From Hanleya hanleyi (taxonomy: Eukaryota > Mollusca > Polyplacophora > Lepidopleurida > Hanleyidae): a stretch of DNA of 64,000 nt. Below the pieces are notes generated by a model, which did not search any database, had not been told where the DNA came from, and saw nothing but the letters and a program-made list of their open reading frames with translations. Where the stretch lies: assembly GCA_036873755.1 (NCBI GenBank), contig JAVTVY010017433.1, forward strand, positions 1-64,000. Direction: 5' to 3'. A program made the translations under genes and the position numbers. This document shows positions 1-9,730 of this stretch, piece after piece; the first letter of the stretch is position 1; every line of letters starts with the position of its first letter.

Positions 1-211
1 GCATTCCGATAGAAACTGAAATATCCGGTCTCGAGAGTGGTGAGCGTGATCCGTGTATAACATTTCGGTGACGACTCAACTGACTGGGATGCTTAAAGGC
101 TATATCACAATCCGCACATGTATGCATGGGTACTTCGTGGCATGCACGTGTGTGACAACGCAAACTGTCCAGGCGATGAAAGCGCTTCGAGCAAGTTGTG
201 CAAGAGAACAT
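1..211 (-). CDS. C2H2 zinc-finger protein, partial (left-arm copy)
   Basis: This is the left-arm copy of the gene at 2626-2916. It reads leftward from an ATG at 209-211 and runs off the window. Two C2H2 fingers are visible, the first starting FSCTTCSKRF and the second HTCADCDIAF. The protein is probably a small nucleic-acid-binding regulator of the mobile element; that role is inferred from its domains and location only. The complementary strand also has open frames here, but they lack recognisable domains and are treated as shadows. Confidence 0.55.
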   Translation of the reverse strand, partial: MFSCTTCSKRFHRLDSLRCHTRACHEVPMHTCADCDIAFKHPSQLSRHRNVIHGSRSPLSRPDISVSIGM

Positions 212-417
212 ATCGGCTGTGGATCTGGAAATGATGAATGCCGTAAAACTTTCGGCTCTTATAGGCCAACATAGGAGTACCCGGATGTTGTACAGTCAGG
301 GATGTACAAGAACCCGGATGTACCCGGATGTAAAAGTCCCGGATGTAAAAGTGCCCGGATGTTCACGAATGTACTACCATCCCGGACTTCTATCAGGCCC
401 AGGTCCAGAAGCTCTCA

Positions 418-513
418 TGTCCTGCACCGAACTACTGCTCGGCAACCCGTGAGTGAATTAACCACGGTCGCATGCTGTAAAATGCGAGTCGCATAGGGAT
501 GGGTCTCCGGCAT
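418..513 (-). pseudogene. 5' fragment of the tail-anchored-protein gene (left arm)
   Basis: This is the mirror copy of 2324-2420. The ATG at 511-513 starts a stretch that matches the first ~25 codons of the gene at 36884-37210 (shared motif YATRILQHATVVNSLT). The reading frame then departs into unrelated sequence, so only the promoter and the start of the gene remain. Confidence 0.6.
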
Positions 514-691
514 GGCTCTGCAACCATAGGAATGGGCTTGTGAGATCCAGAGGGCCGTGTTAGACCATGTTACACATGCGCGTCTACACGTAGCTCTACG
601 TGTGTAGTCCGTGATAAGTACTATTCTGATTGGTTAGTCCAAAAAGAGAGCAACAACAACAACAACAGCAAAGATTACAGGTCAATCCTTT

Positions 692-747
692 TCATTAGCC
701 CCTCCATCACAGCACATCCACGCTGGGGGAATCGCTATGGGTGTGTT
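692..747 (-). terminator. 3' hairpin of element C gene (left arm, decayed signal)
   Basis: This is the reverse-complement copy of the hairpin at 2093-2147. In this arm the poly(A) hexamer has become AATGAA, so 3'-end formation here may be weakened. A CAACAACAACAACA run follows upstream on the plus strand, which is GUU-rich in the transcript. Confidence 0.5.
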
Positions 748-832
748 TACAATTCACTTAGGCTATTGTCCGTGTATTCAGAAGTTCACTGTGCTGATCT
801 CAGACTGCTCTTGTCCAATCAGAAGCCGACCC

Positions 833-1360
833 TCAGAATAAGTATAGGTCATGTTGAAGGATGGAACACAAACTGTGGACGTCTTTCGGATTGATGGGGA
901 TCAACTGACTGTGGAGTCTGAAGACTCGACTGCAATGCTGGCATTCGTGGCTGGGTGCCTTATGTACCGACCGTTGATGTCGCCGTAAATTATCCTTACG
1001 ATTAAAGGACTTCCTGCAGATCGAACACGTATACTCGCCAACAGCACCTTGAAAAGTAGACTCATGGATGGGGTCAAACATCACGGGTTCCTCAACCCTC
1101 AAGCGTGCATGTCCTTGGATTACACGTTGGTGAGATCTCAACTGGCTGTGTAGTCTGAAGCGGTGTCCACAATCCCCACATTGATGCCTGGATGTCTCAT
1201 GGAGACACCGTTCGTGGCGGTGTAAAGTATCCAGGCGATTGAATGTATCCCCACAGGTCTCGCAGGTATACTGGGCAGTAGCGTCGTGGATGCTAGACTC
1301 ATGGCGTTGTAAGTCGTGCAAGCGTGTAAATGACTTGGGGCAAGTAGTACACGTGAACAT
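833..1360 (-). CDS. Five-finger C2H2 zinc-finger protein
   Basis: The 175-residue frame begins MFTCTTCPKSF at 1360 and contains four complete C2H2 fingers (about residues 2-25, 31-54, 58-82 and 108-133) and a fifth (about 137-150) that breaks before its histidines. The last ~25 residues look like out-of-frame read-through, so the natural C-terminus is probably lost. A short acidic linker containing RVEEPVMF separates fingers 3 and 4. A TATA-like run (CTTTTATAG on the plus strand, about 1411-1419) lies about 50 bases upstream of the ATG, as for other genes of these elements. Likely role: a DNA-binding regulator encoded by the mobile element, inferred. The 5' half lies in the unique spacer and the 3' half in the palindrome arm. 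Confidence 0.65.
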   Translation of the reverse strand: MFTCTTCPKSFTRLHDLQRHESSIHDATAQYTCETCGDTFNRLDTLHRHERCLHETSRHQCGDCGHRFRLHSQLRSHQRVIQGHARLRVEEPVMFDPIHESTFQGAVGEYTCSICRKSFNRKDNLRRHQRSVHKAPSHECQHCSRVFRLHSQLIPINPKDVHSLCSILQHDLYLF

Positions 1361-1580
1361 CGTGTCGTAAGTGGTTGAACGAATGTCTGCTGAAAGTGTC
1401 AGACCGCTTCCCTTTTATAGCAAGCTAGCTGTTGATCTATTTTTAGAACACTCAGTTTAACTACTCCCAAGTCGAAGACCGAGAGCATATGACTTCTGTG
1501 AGGTCACTTCCGCTTCCGTTCACGTGACCGGAACTGACCTTTGACCCCTGCGCGCAATTTACCACTGGGCACACGTACCT

Positions 1581-1642
1581 GGTGCACCCTGTACCCCTGG
1601 TGTACCCTATAGCCCTACGGGCTATAGGGTACAGGGTGCACC
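1581..1642. repeat. Perfect hairpin at palindrome centre
   Basis: GTACCCTATAGCCC (1602-1615) pairs with its exact complement at 1619-1632 across a 3-base loop. An overlapping alternative pairs GGTGCACCCTGTACCC (1581-1596) with 1627-1642. The right-arm copy of the palindrome begins immediately after this structure, so it may mark the junction where the inversion arose. Confidence 0.75.
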
Positions 1643-1646
1643 ACAT

Positions 1647-2005
1647 CCAGGCATCAATGTGGGGATTGTGGACACCGCTTCAGACTACACAGCCAGTTGA
1701 GATCTCACCAACGTGTAATCCATGGACATGCACGCTTGAGGGTTGAGGAACCCGTGATGTTTGACCCCATCCATGAGTCTACTTTTCAAGGTGCTGTTGG
1801 CGAGTATACGTGTTCGATCTGCAGGAAGTCCTTTAATCGTAAGGATAATTTACGGCGACATCAACGGTCGGTACATAAGGCACCCAGCCACGAATGCCAG
1901 CATTGCAGTCGAGTCTTCAGACTCCACAGTCAGTTGATCCCCATCAATCCGAAAGACGTCCACAGTTTGTGTTCCATCCTTCAACATGACCTATACTTAT
2001 TCTGA
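1647..2005 (+). pseudogene. 5'-truncated copy of the five-finger zinc-finger gene
   Basis: This is the right-arm copy of the 3' half of the 833-1360 gene. It starts inside finger 3 (HQCGDCGHRF) exactly at the palindrome junction and keeps finger 4 (YTCSICRKSF) and the broken finger 5. It has no start codon or promoter of its own. Confidence 0.75.
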
Positions 2006-2092
2006 GGGTCGGCTTCTGATTGAACAAGAGCAGTCTGAGATCAGCACAGTGAACTTCTGAATACACGGACAATAGCATAAGTGAATTGTAAA

Positions 2093-2147
2093 CACACCCA
2101 TAGCGATTCCCCCAGCGTGGATGTGCTGTGATGGAGGGGCTAATAAA
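2093..2147 (+). terminator. 3' hairpin with poly(A) signal
   Basis: CACACCCA (2093-2100) and TGGATGTG (2118-2125) flank a loop containing GCGATTCCCCCAGCG. AATAAA follows at 2142-2147 and a TGTTGTTGTTGTTGTT run at about 2166, which fits a GU-rich downstream element. It is the same arrangement as at 4281, 40681 and 62218. Confidence 0.6.
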
Positions 2148-2323
2148 AGGATTGACCTGTAATCTGTGTTGTTGTTGTTGTTGTTGCTCTCTTTTTGGAC
2201 TAACCAATCAGAATAGTACTTATCACGGACTACACACGTAGAGCTACGTGTAGACGCGCATGTGTAACATGGTCTAACACGTCCCTCTGGATCTCACAAG
2301 CCCATTCCTATGGTTGCAGAGCC

Positions 2324-2420
2324 ATGCCGGAGACCCATCCCTATGCGACTCGCATTTTACAGCATGCGACCGTGGTTAATTCACTCACGGGTTGCCGAGC
2401 AGTAGTTCGGTGCAGGACAT
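2324..2420 (+). pseudogene. 5' fragment of the tail-anchored-protein gene (right arm)
   Basis: About 2215-2420 matches the promoter and the first codons of the gene at 36884-37210, including YATRILQHATVVNSLT. The downstream frame is lost after about 30 codons. This fragment and the zinc-finger genes show that the palindrome is built from pieces of a Polinton of the same family as A and B. Confidence 0.65.
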
Positions 2421-2625
2421 GAGAGCTTCTGGACCTGGGCCTGATAGAAGTCCGGGATGGTAGCACATTCGTGAACATCCAGGCACTTTTACATCCGGGA
2501 CTTTTACATCAGGGTACATCCGGGTTCTTGTACATCCCTGACTGTAGAACATCCGGGTACTCCTATGTTGGCCTATAAGAGCCGAAAGTTTTACGGCATT
2601 CATCATTTCCAGATCCACAGCCGAT

Positions 2626-2916
2626 ATGTTCTCTTGCACAACTTGCTCGAAGCGCTTTCATCGCCTGGACAGTTTGCGTTGTCACACACGTGCATGCCAC
2701 GAAGTACCCATGCATACATGTGCGGATTGTGATATAGCCTTTAAGCATCCCAGTCAGTTGAGTCGTCACCGAAATGTTATACACGGATCACGCTCACCAC
2801 TCTCGAGACCGGATATTTCAGTTTCTTTCGGAATGCATCTGAGAATAGAAGAACCCATGGAGGTCGATTCGCCGCGGATTGAAGAGCCGATGGATATTGA
2901 TCTCAGTGTTGAATGA
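2626..2916 (+). CDS. Two-finger C2H2 zinc-finger protein
   Basis: A 96-residue protein. Finger 1 is at about residues 2-25 (FSCTTCSKRF) and finger 2 at about 29-53 (HTCADCDIAF, ending in H...H). An acidic proline-rich tail repeats the phrase RIEEPM twice. A TATA-like CTATAAGAG lies at about 2572-2580, roughly 50 bases before the ATG, matching the spacing seen for other genes here. Finger order and linker style match the N-terminus of the longer zinc-finger genes at 3193 and 61121, so it may be a shortened paralogue lacking their C-terminal domain. Function is inferred as DNA binding. Confidence 0.7.
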   Translation: MFSCTTCSKRFHRLDSLRCHTRACHEVPMHTCADCDIAFKHPSQLSRHRNVIHGSRSPLSRPDISVSFGMHLRIEEPMEVDSPRIEEPMDIDLSVE

Positions 2917-3192
2917 GAGAAGTAAGAGCTTCGAGCTTCAGTATCATGGATTGCCCGAAGACGTTTAGGTTACACTGAACGAAGACTGAACTTTCTGAAA
3001 TGATGACTTCTGATTGGTCGATAGGCCGGTCACCTCCCCTCTAACTTCCGAAGAGTCACGGACGTTACCGAAAAGACACGGAGATGACCGAAGAGACACG
3101 GAGGTTGCCGAAAAGACACGAAGGTCACTGAAAAAACGTATAAAAGTGGCAATTTTTTTACGGCATTCATGATTTCCAGATCCACAGTCGAT

Positions 3193-4138
3193 ATGTTCTC
3201 TTGCACAAAGCTGTCAGAAGCTGTTTACTCGTCTAGATAATTTACGACGCCACGAGGCCTCCACCCACAACGATGCTCGGTATACATGTACAACCTGCGC
3301 ACGGTCGTTCAATCGGGAGGATGTTTTACTACGCCATGAACGCTCACTCCACGAGGGTGCGAAGGAACAATGTTATGAATGTGGTCGGCTTTTCAAACGA
3401 CCCAGTCAGTTGCTGCGACACCAACGTTTGATTCATAGTTCATCACCACGGTATGAGCGCCAACCTTCTACTGAAGAGGAGCCGTGGAAGGTCAGACCCA
3501 GTGAAGATAAGCCCGGGGAGACGAATGCCACTGGTGATGCGATGACGGAGAGTCTGTCAATACCCACAGTTCAGAAGAGCCTGGATATCCAGCCGGACAC
3601 CAGCAATACTGCTCCCCGTCATTCGCCTGACAACATCGAACATTTTATGGTCGAGCCCATAAATGTTCCCAGCGATCTCTTACAGGACAACCATCCAGTG
3701 AGTGACGACGATCGGGGCCATTGGTCCATGACACGGTACTGTTTCCACAAACATCGCCCTATTGAAGATATCTACAATTTCCCACTGACCAAACTCACCC
3801 GTTTACGCAGCTACGTGGAAGCCATCTTCGAAGATCAAACTACGGCCTTCAAATTGAATGTCGCTTTCGGGTACATCTTACGTCACAAAAGGACGGACCA
3901 GTTACGGTATTGTTACCCCACTGCCAACAACCTTGTGTTTGACCTGCCGTTTACCATCATTCACCGGGCGTCGCTAGAGATGATGCTGGCCCAAGTGGAA
4001 CAATTGGATGCCTTGAGATGGGCACATCGTCAACGCCCCAACACACAATGGGTGGTAAAGAGGGTAACCAATGTTACGTTTTTCCTTACCAGGACGACCA
4101 ACCACCTCCATCGGGTGAATGCGTCACCCATGCACTGA
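3193..4138 (+). pseudogene. Zinc-finger plus Polinton PolB-N-like domain protein, frameshifted
   Basis: This is the homologue of the intact gene at 61121-62065. A TATA box (TATAAAA, about 3140) lies about 53 bases before the ATG. Within the first finger (about 3208-3225) small indels shift the frame, so the start codon leads to an early stop, while the rest of the protein stays open and closely matches the intact copy. Fingers 2 and 3 and the C-terminal domain (with DIYNFPLTKL and RVTNVTFFL) are preserved. I recall this C-terminal domain at the N-terminus of Polinton polymerase-type proteins, but no polymerase follows here; the gene stops at 4138 and is followed by its own 3' hairpin. Confidence 0.75.
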
Positions 4139-4280
4139 TGAATACCACAACATGCCGTACATACTCTCTATGTCTACATGCTGATCGTTGACTTGAGCTC
4201 AGTAAACACTTGTGCCTGATGTGACGATGCGTTGAATAATAAAACATGGTGTTTGATATTTCGAGTGCGAACATACTAAA

Positions 4281-4336
4281 CATACCCAGGGCGGCTCCCC
4301 CAGCCTGGGTATGATGTAAAATTTGGGGATAATAAA
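4281..4336 (+). terminator. Conserved 3' hairpin plus GGGGATAATAAA
   Basis: CATACCCAGG (4281-4290) and CCTGGGTATG (4304-4313) form a perfect 10-bp stem around the 13-base loop GCGGCTCCCCCAG. GGGGATAATAAA follows, with AATAAA at 4331-4336, and a TTGTTGTTGTTGTT run at about 4379. The same structure follows the homologous gene at 62218 and, in variant form, the unrelated ATPase gene at 40681. Confidence 0.75.
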
Positions 4337-4424
4337 CTATATGACAAAAACTTCTTGTTGTACTCTCATGTGTCATCCTTGTTGTTGTTGTTCTCTCTCC
4401 GGGGCTCTTAGAACTCGTCGCATG

Positions 4425-4755
4425 CACACACGCACACAGACACACAGACGCATACACACACACACCCACACACGCATCAGACGCATACACACACACACAC
4501 ACGCATAAACACACGCATATAGACGTATACACACACACACGCGCGTACACACACACACACGTACGCACACATGCACACAGACACACACGCACATACACAC
4601 ACACACATACACACACACGTACACGCAAGCACACATGCACACAGACACACAGACGCATACACAGACACACAGACGCATACACACACACATGCACGCACAC
4701 ACACACACACAGACGCATACACACACACACACAGACGCCTACACACACACATGCA
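4425..4755. repeat. CA-rich microsatellite
   Basis: About 330 bases of imperfect CA repeats interrupted by GACGCATA and CGCATA variants. Long open frames across it on both strands are compositional artefacts. Confidence 0.95.
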
Positions 4756-4799
4756 TACTCATTGCGCAATGCGCCGCAAGGTCAATGGGGCTCGACATG

Positions 4800-5975
4800 C
4801 GCTTTCATACTACTAATCCATCCTTCACTGCCCCAAAATGCCCACTTTCGCTACTACTCGTAATGATGACGTCACTGATGACGTCACAGATGACACGGAC
4901 ATCCCTCAACTCGGGATCTACACCCTAAGCGCTACAAAATGACACCTCCCACGACGCATTCGGACCAAGGATGGTCCATCTCTACACCAAATACCATCCT
5001 TCACTGCCCCAAAATGCTCACTTTCGCTACTACTCCTACTGATGACGTCACCAATGACGTCACAGATGCTGTGGACAGCCCTCAAATCGAGGTCTGCACG
5101 CCGAAAACTACAAGATGACACCTCCCACGACGCATTCGGACTGAGAATAGAGCATCCCTACCCCAAATACCTTCCTGCACTGCCCCAAAATGCACACTTT
5201 CGCTACTACTCGTACTGATGACGTCACCAATGACGTCACAGATGCTGTAAACAGCCCCCCAAATCGGGGTCTACACCCCGAGAGCTACAAAATGACACCT
5301 CCCACGACATAAGCGGATAAGGGATGGTCCATCTCTACACCAAATACCTTCCTGTACTGCCCCAAAATGCACACTTTGGCTATTACTCCTACTGATGACG
5401 TCATCGATGACGTCACAGATGACGGGAACATCCCTCAAATCAGGATTCGAACCGTGAATAGCCCATCTCGACCCCAAATACCTTCATGTACTGCCCCAAA
5501 ATGGCCACTTTACTTACTACAACCAACTGCGCATGCGCAGATTGACGCGACTTGCACTTAAAAACACACCATTCTGACTCTACCCCCACAAGCTTCACTT
5601 TGACACCTTCCACGACCCATTCGGACCCCAAACACCTTCCTTCACTGCCCCAAAATGCCTGATTTCTCTACTACGGCCAGACTGCGCATGCGCATATTGA
5701 CGCGACATGCGTTTAGAAACACGCCATTCTGACTCTACCCCACACAAGCTTCACATGGATACCTCACACGACCCATTCGAACCGTGAATAGCCCATCTCT
5801 AACCCAAACACACACCCACATACCCCCCAAAATGCCTGGTTTCTATACTACGGGCCAGGCTGCGCATGCGCAGACTATTGAAAACAAACAATACACTAGT
5901 CAAGTGCTCCTCCACGAGAGCTTCAAAATAAGACCTCACTCGACCCCATTGGACCACCAGGGACTCACCTAGACT
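4800..5975. repeat. CRE-rich tandem satellite, ~140-185 bp unit
   Basis: About seven degenerate monomers are marked by CACTGCCCCAAAATG (near 4828, 5005, 5179, 5357, 5489, 5645 and a worn one at 5825). The first four each carry paired TGACGTCA palindromes; the later ones instead carry TGCGCATGCGCA palindromes. The latter motif and the surrounding phrases recur in the Polinton TIRs, so this array may be amplified TIR-derived sequence of element C. Confidence 0.75.
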
Positions 5976-7060
5976 CCAACATGTCCACCCCGTATGGCCC
6001 TATACACCCATAGCCATGCAGTATAGGCCTATGGGCCTACCCAGGCCTTGGTGACTTTTTTTCAAAAATTTCACCGATTCGCTCCGCAACACTTCCTATC
6101 ATGTTCTACATGACGAGACGTGAAAAACGAGACCCCACAACCCTACCGCAAATGTATAGAAGTGGGTTTCCCAGTAGGATAAACATTGAACCTATACCCC
6201 AGTATGGGAATATATATTTATATATATATGTCTATATGGGGCTATATCGTACTTTTTCAAAAATTTCACCAATTCGCACGGGGACACTTCCTATCATGTT
6301 CTAAATGACGAGACGAGTAAAACGAGACCCCACAACCCTACCACAAATGTATAGAAGTACGTTTCCCAGGGGGACAAACATTGATCCTATACCCCAGTAT
6401 GGGCCTATATGGGGCTCGGTGACTTTTTTCAAAAATTTCACCGATTCGTGCCGGGACACTTCCTATCATGTTCTAAATGACGAGACTAAGAAAACGCGAC
6501 CCCACAACCCATACCGCAAATGTCGAGAAGTAGGTTTCCCAGGGGGATAAACGTTGATCCTATACCTCCCATACCCCATATAGGCATTTTCTCGTAATTT
6601 AGGATAAAGTCCGTATTCCGTATTTTTTCAGGAAAAATTGTACATACACCCACCCTGGAACTAGGGGGAGATAACTCTATTGATAGGCAAGCCCCGTTAA
6701 GCCCGGCGACCTATATACTCCCCATACCCCATATAGGCATTTTCCCAGGTTTTTCGATAAAGTCCGTGTTCCGTATTTTTTTTTCAGGAATAATTTTACA
6801 TGCACCCACCCATGTCTGGATGCCCCTTCACATAGGCTTCACTTTGATACCTCATACAACTCCATCGACCCATTAGTGGCTCCCCTAGCTCCCAAAACGT
6901 CTATTTCCATACCCTTCGGCCACCGCGCATGCGCAGAATGCCGATATTTCAACCCCACACCCAGTCCATCAGATGCCCCTTCACGAATGCTTCACTTTGA
7001 TACCTCATATGACCCCATCGGACCATTAGTGGCTCCCCTAGATGCCAAAACGTCTATTTA
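5976..7060. repeat. Diverged Polinton TIR (right end of element C)
   Basis: This stretch matches the A and B TIRs in the same orientation as 43970-44700. Shared landmarks are the CCATAGCCATGCAGTATAGG phrase at about 6007, ATTTCACCGATTCGCTCCG, repeated GACGAGACGTGAAAAACGAG blocks, AAAGTCCGTATTCCG, CATGCACCCACCC, and the CTTCACTTTGATACCTCA blocks. Internal blocks of about 190 bases are tandemly repeated (about 6060, 6250 and 6420). Divergence is far higher than between A and B, so C is older. I cannot place its terminal base. Confidence 0.65.
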
Positions 7061-7078
7061 GGTATTGCCCGTATACAT

Positions 7079-7200
7079 TTACATTGGAAGCCGCCATTTT
7101 GACCACCCCACCCCACAGCCGCCATTTTGACCACCCCACCCCACAGCCGCCATTTTGACCACCCCACCCCACAGCCGCCATACTTGGTCCCACTCCCACA
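7079..7200. repeat. 28-bp minisatellite with YY1-like core
   Basis: Three near-exact copies and a worn fourth copy of a 28-base unit containing GCCGCCATTTTGACCACCCC. GCCGCCATTTTG matches the consensus bound by YY1-type factors in animals; whether it is bound here is unknown. Confidence 0.85.
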
Positions 7201-7639
7201 GCCGCTGGACGTCAGCGAAATACTAGTACCCATCCTCCGCATGGCAGAACTGTACAACCCAGAACAAGTCTAGACATGCCTTGATCACGTGATCGTCATG
7301 GGAAACCCCCACTGGGGAATCCCCCCTGGGAAACCCCTCCGCAATTTCCTCCGCAAAACCTGCGCGAAAACACCTGCGCACTCGTCAAAAGGGGCTCTGT
7401 AATAGCCTTTCTCTACTACTACCATACCATACAGTACGGTGAAATATACCATAATACAACACATCACAATACAAACACACATACACCTTTACATAAAAGA
7501 AGAAAGTTAACAAAGATTGTGAAATTTATATAATACGTTTGTACAACGTATAGTGGCAAACTTCAATTGATAATTTGATTGATAATTTATTGTGTCTCGT
7601 GAACAATATGGAATACATGCTCCCCAGACATGCGCACTT

Positions 7640-8195
7640 TTGTAAACCAAAAGGCGACGCGCGACTTTTTAAAAGTCGACGCGCGACGGAAAAAGTCGAC
7701 GTCGCGTTTTGAAAGGCGACGTCGCCCTCTCCGTCGCGCGTCGCCTTTTACAATGTTAGGAGATAGTGGAAAAGTCGACGTCGACTTTTGAAACACGACG
7801 TCGAATTTTGGCCTATCTCTTTAACATTATAAAACCCGACGCACGACGCGCGACGGAGAGGGCGACGTCGCCTTTTAAAACGCGACGTCGACTTTTTCCG
7901 TCGCGCGTCGCGCGTCGAGTTTTGATTCTTCAAAAAGGCGACGCACGACGCGCGACGCAAAAAGTCGACGTCGCGTTTTGAAAGGCGACGTCGCCCTCTC
8001 CGTCGCGCGTCGCGCGTCGACTTTTACAATGCTAAGAGATAGGCCAAAAGGCGACGTCGACTTTTGAAACACGACGTCGACTTTTGGCCTATCTCATTAA
8101 CATTGTAAAAGTCGACGCGCGACGCGCGACGGAAAGGGCGACGTCGCGTTTCAAAACACGCGTCGACTTTTGCAAGTCGACGCGCGAGATCAAAT
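7640..8195. repeat. CpG-dense nested palindrome cluster
   Basis: About 550 bases built from short self-complementary words (GTCGAC, GACGTC, GGCGACGTCGCC, CGCGCGTCGCGCG) joined by T or A runs. A block near 7748-7830 recurs near 8030-8107, giving a period of about 282 bases. Each block is itself an inverted repeat bounded by CAATGTTAGGAGATAG-like and CTATCTC-TTAACATT-like arms. Open frames on both strands encode arginine-rich low-complexity peptides and are not credible genes. Confidence 0.85.
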
Positions 8196-9639
8196 TGGCA
8201 CAAATAGAACACCATAAGTTTGGGAGTGTTTGCGTGTTGCGTGGTATGCGATACCTGTTAGTATGTCATGGGATATCACGCTAATCACGTTCATCTTACC
8301 CTATCCTTGTTTTGGTGACTCTGGCTCACAAATCAGGAGTTTTAGGACTCAATAAGTATAGCATAGCGTCACGCTTGGAACAGAACTTCCAAGCACGTGT
8401 ACGAATTCCGGGAATTTTATCCAGCTTTTGAATGATACAAGCGCAGCAAAAGAAATGCAAATATAGCTGAAATTCCATCCAGATTGGCAATCATTTTGCA
8501 TTTAATTCCGAATTTTTCAAAAGATTGGGGTTGGGAGTATCAACTTGGAGAAAAAGGTCCAAAATCGGAATAATAAGCTCTCATTCACTTTAGATCAGGG
8601 TGTTCATGTGTTCCGTATTGGACATTAATCATTTAGACATTTACCATTATAATAATGAGACATACAGGGCACTACTCTTAACATATGTCAATCCAACGGG
8701 GGGAGAGGGGGTAATTCTGTATATTTCGAAATAGCATGTAGTATGCATAAAATTGAACATTTCGGACAAGGTAAATGGAATCCCCGATTCTGTTCACTAT
8801 ACGGTCTTTATAAGGCTTGAATAAGCGCTTTTAACGAGTGTGGTGAAGGACAAAATACATGATTCGGTCTATTGGCTCCCCGGAAAAAAGAAAACTACGT
8901 TAAGGGTCCAGTCCAAACTATTTATTGTGCAGCTAGAAAACAGCCATGGGTTTCGCAGTTCAGCAATAAAGAGTTGTAAAATCTTGTATAAGTTATATTT
9001 TCTGAATGGGCATACTCGTGCCATCATTTCAGGAGACGAGCGAGCTACGGAAATTGAAAATAAAAGAGGCGCAATCCTTATTGAACAACCTATAACCTTT
9101 CGTAAAAAATCCTTAAAATGTCATCTTCACCAGCCAAGTTAACTACATCGCAAAGCTCTCTACGCTGCCTTGACATTCTTGGCTGGTGGCGAAGGAATAC
9201 TGCTCTGTGTCACCCAGTAGAAGTTTTAACGATGAGCGACGTTTTGCCTCCAGGAGTTTTTCCCCTTCAATTGCAAGTCGATTCGTTATCGTTCGACCTT
9301 GCAGAGCGTCCCAAAATCTGATTCAATTGATCAGAAACACCGAAAGTGGCCGTGAAAATGCTTTTCCTGTTTTGTTTAGTTTTTTCGGGCAGAATTTCCC
9401 CGCACATTCGAAACAGCTCATTCTTAGTGGGGTCCGCCATCTTGGGAAATCGCTACGTAACGCGCATTCTGATTGGATGCAGCAAGCCGTCTCTGTATTT
9501 CACTCATCAATGAGGATTCATGTTCCAACTTTACGAGAAAAGTATGCCAAGGCGATGTACAGAGCAACGTGATGTACGTCGACTTGGCTAGAGAAGATGT
9601 TAAAATGTATAAAAGTGTGCCAATGTCTTGATACACGTC
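8196..9639. other. Non-coding stretch, nothing recognised
   Basis: AT-rich sequence with scattered short frames and no domain I recognise. A YY1-like GCCATCTTGG at about 9437 is followed by CTGATTGG (an inverted CCAAT box) at about 9469. These could belong to an old promoter, but no gene follows. Confidence 0.5.
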
Positions 9640-9730
9640 TTAACCCTACCTGGCCTGGGTTTTGGGGACCTGTTCAGGTTTGGTTCGCCCCCATAAATAT
9701 TGTTCTCACCCACTGAGCTAGGGGGCTGAA
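9640..9730 (+). mobile_element. Left end of a TTAA-type MITE, truncated
   Basis: TTAACCCTACCTGGCCTGGG at 9640 equals the left end of the complete MITE at 32449-33036. Its remaining length is missing; the reverse transcriptase fragment begins at about 9728. Confidence 0.6.

Larger units (their letters stand above)
1..2838. repeat. 2.8 kb imperfect palindrome carrying zinc-finger genes (element C)
   Basis: Bases 1-1193 reappear reverse-complemented at about 1646-2838, around a unique spacer of about 450 bases. Each arm carries a two-finger zinc-finger gene, a fragment of the tail-anchored-protein gene with its promoter, a 3' hairpin, and part of a five-finger gene. The arms are near-identical but differ at scattered positions (GATGTTGTAC near 285 against GATGTTCTAC in the right arm; the poly(A) signal is changed in the left arm). 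It is therefore an aged duplication rather than a simple assembly echo. The palindrome continues to the left edge, so its true end is not seen. Confidence 0.85.

Noticed and set aside
53..452. Plus-strand ORFs in the left palindrome arm
   Set aside because: They lie opposite the zinc-finger gene and have no domain; identical shadows occur in the right arm.
4086..4928. Long open frames across the CA-rich repeat on both strands
   Set aside because: They are made of Cys/Val or His/Thr repeats dictated by the CA repeat; no domain and overlapping in several frames.
7640..8195. CRISPR-like array
   Set aside because: Eukaryotic context, no regular spacers, and the units are self-complementary words.
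7587..8284. Several Arg-rich ORFs in the CpG palindrome cluster
   Set aside because: Frames exist on both strands at the same place and encode the same repeat words; a compositional effect.
8840..9572. Three overlapping ORFs of 67-128 codons
   Set aside because: No recognisable domain, they overlap in different frames, and there is no splice or promoter context beyond a CCAAT box.
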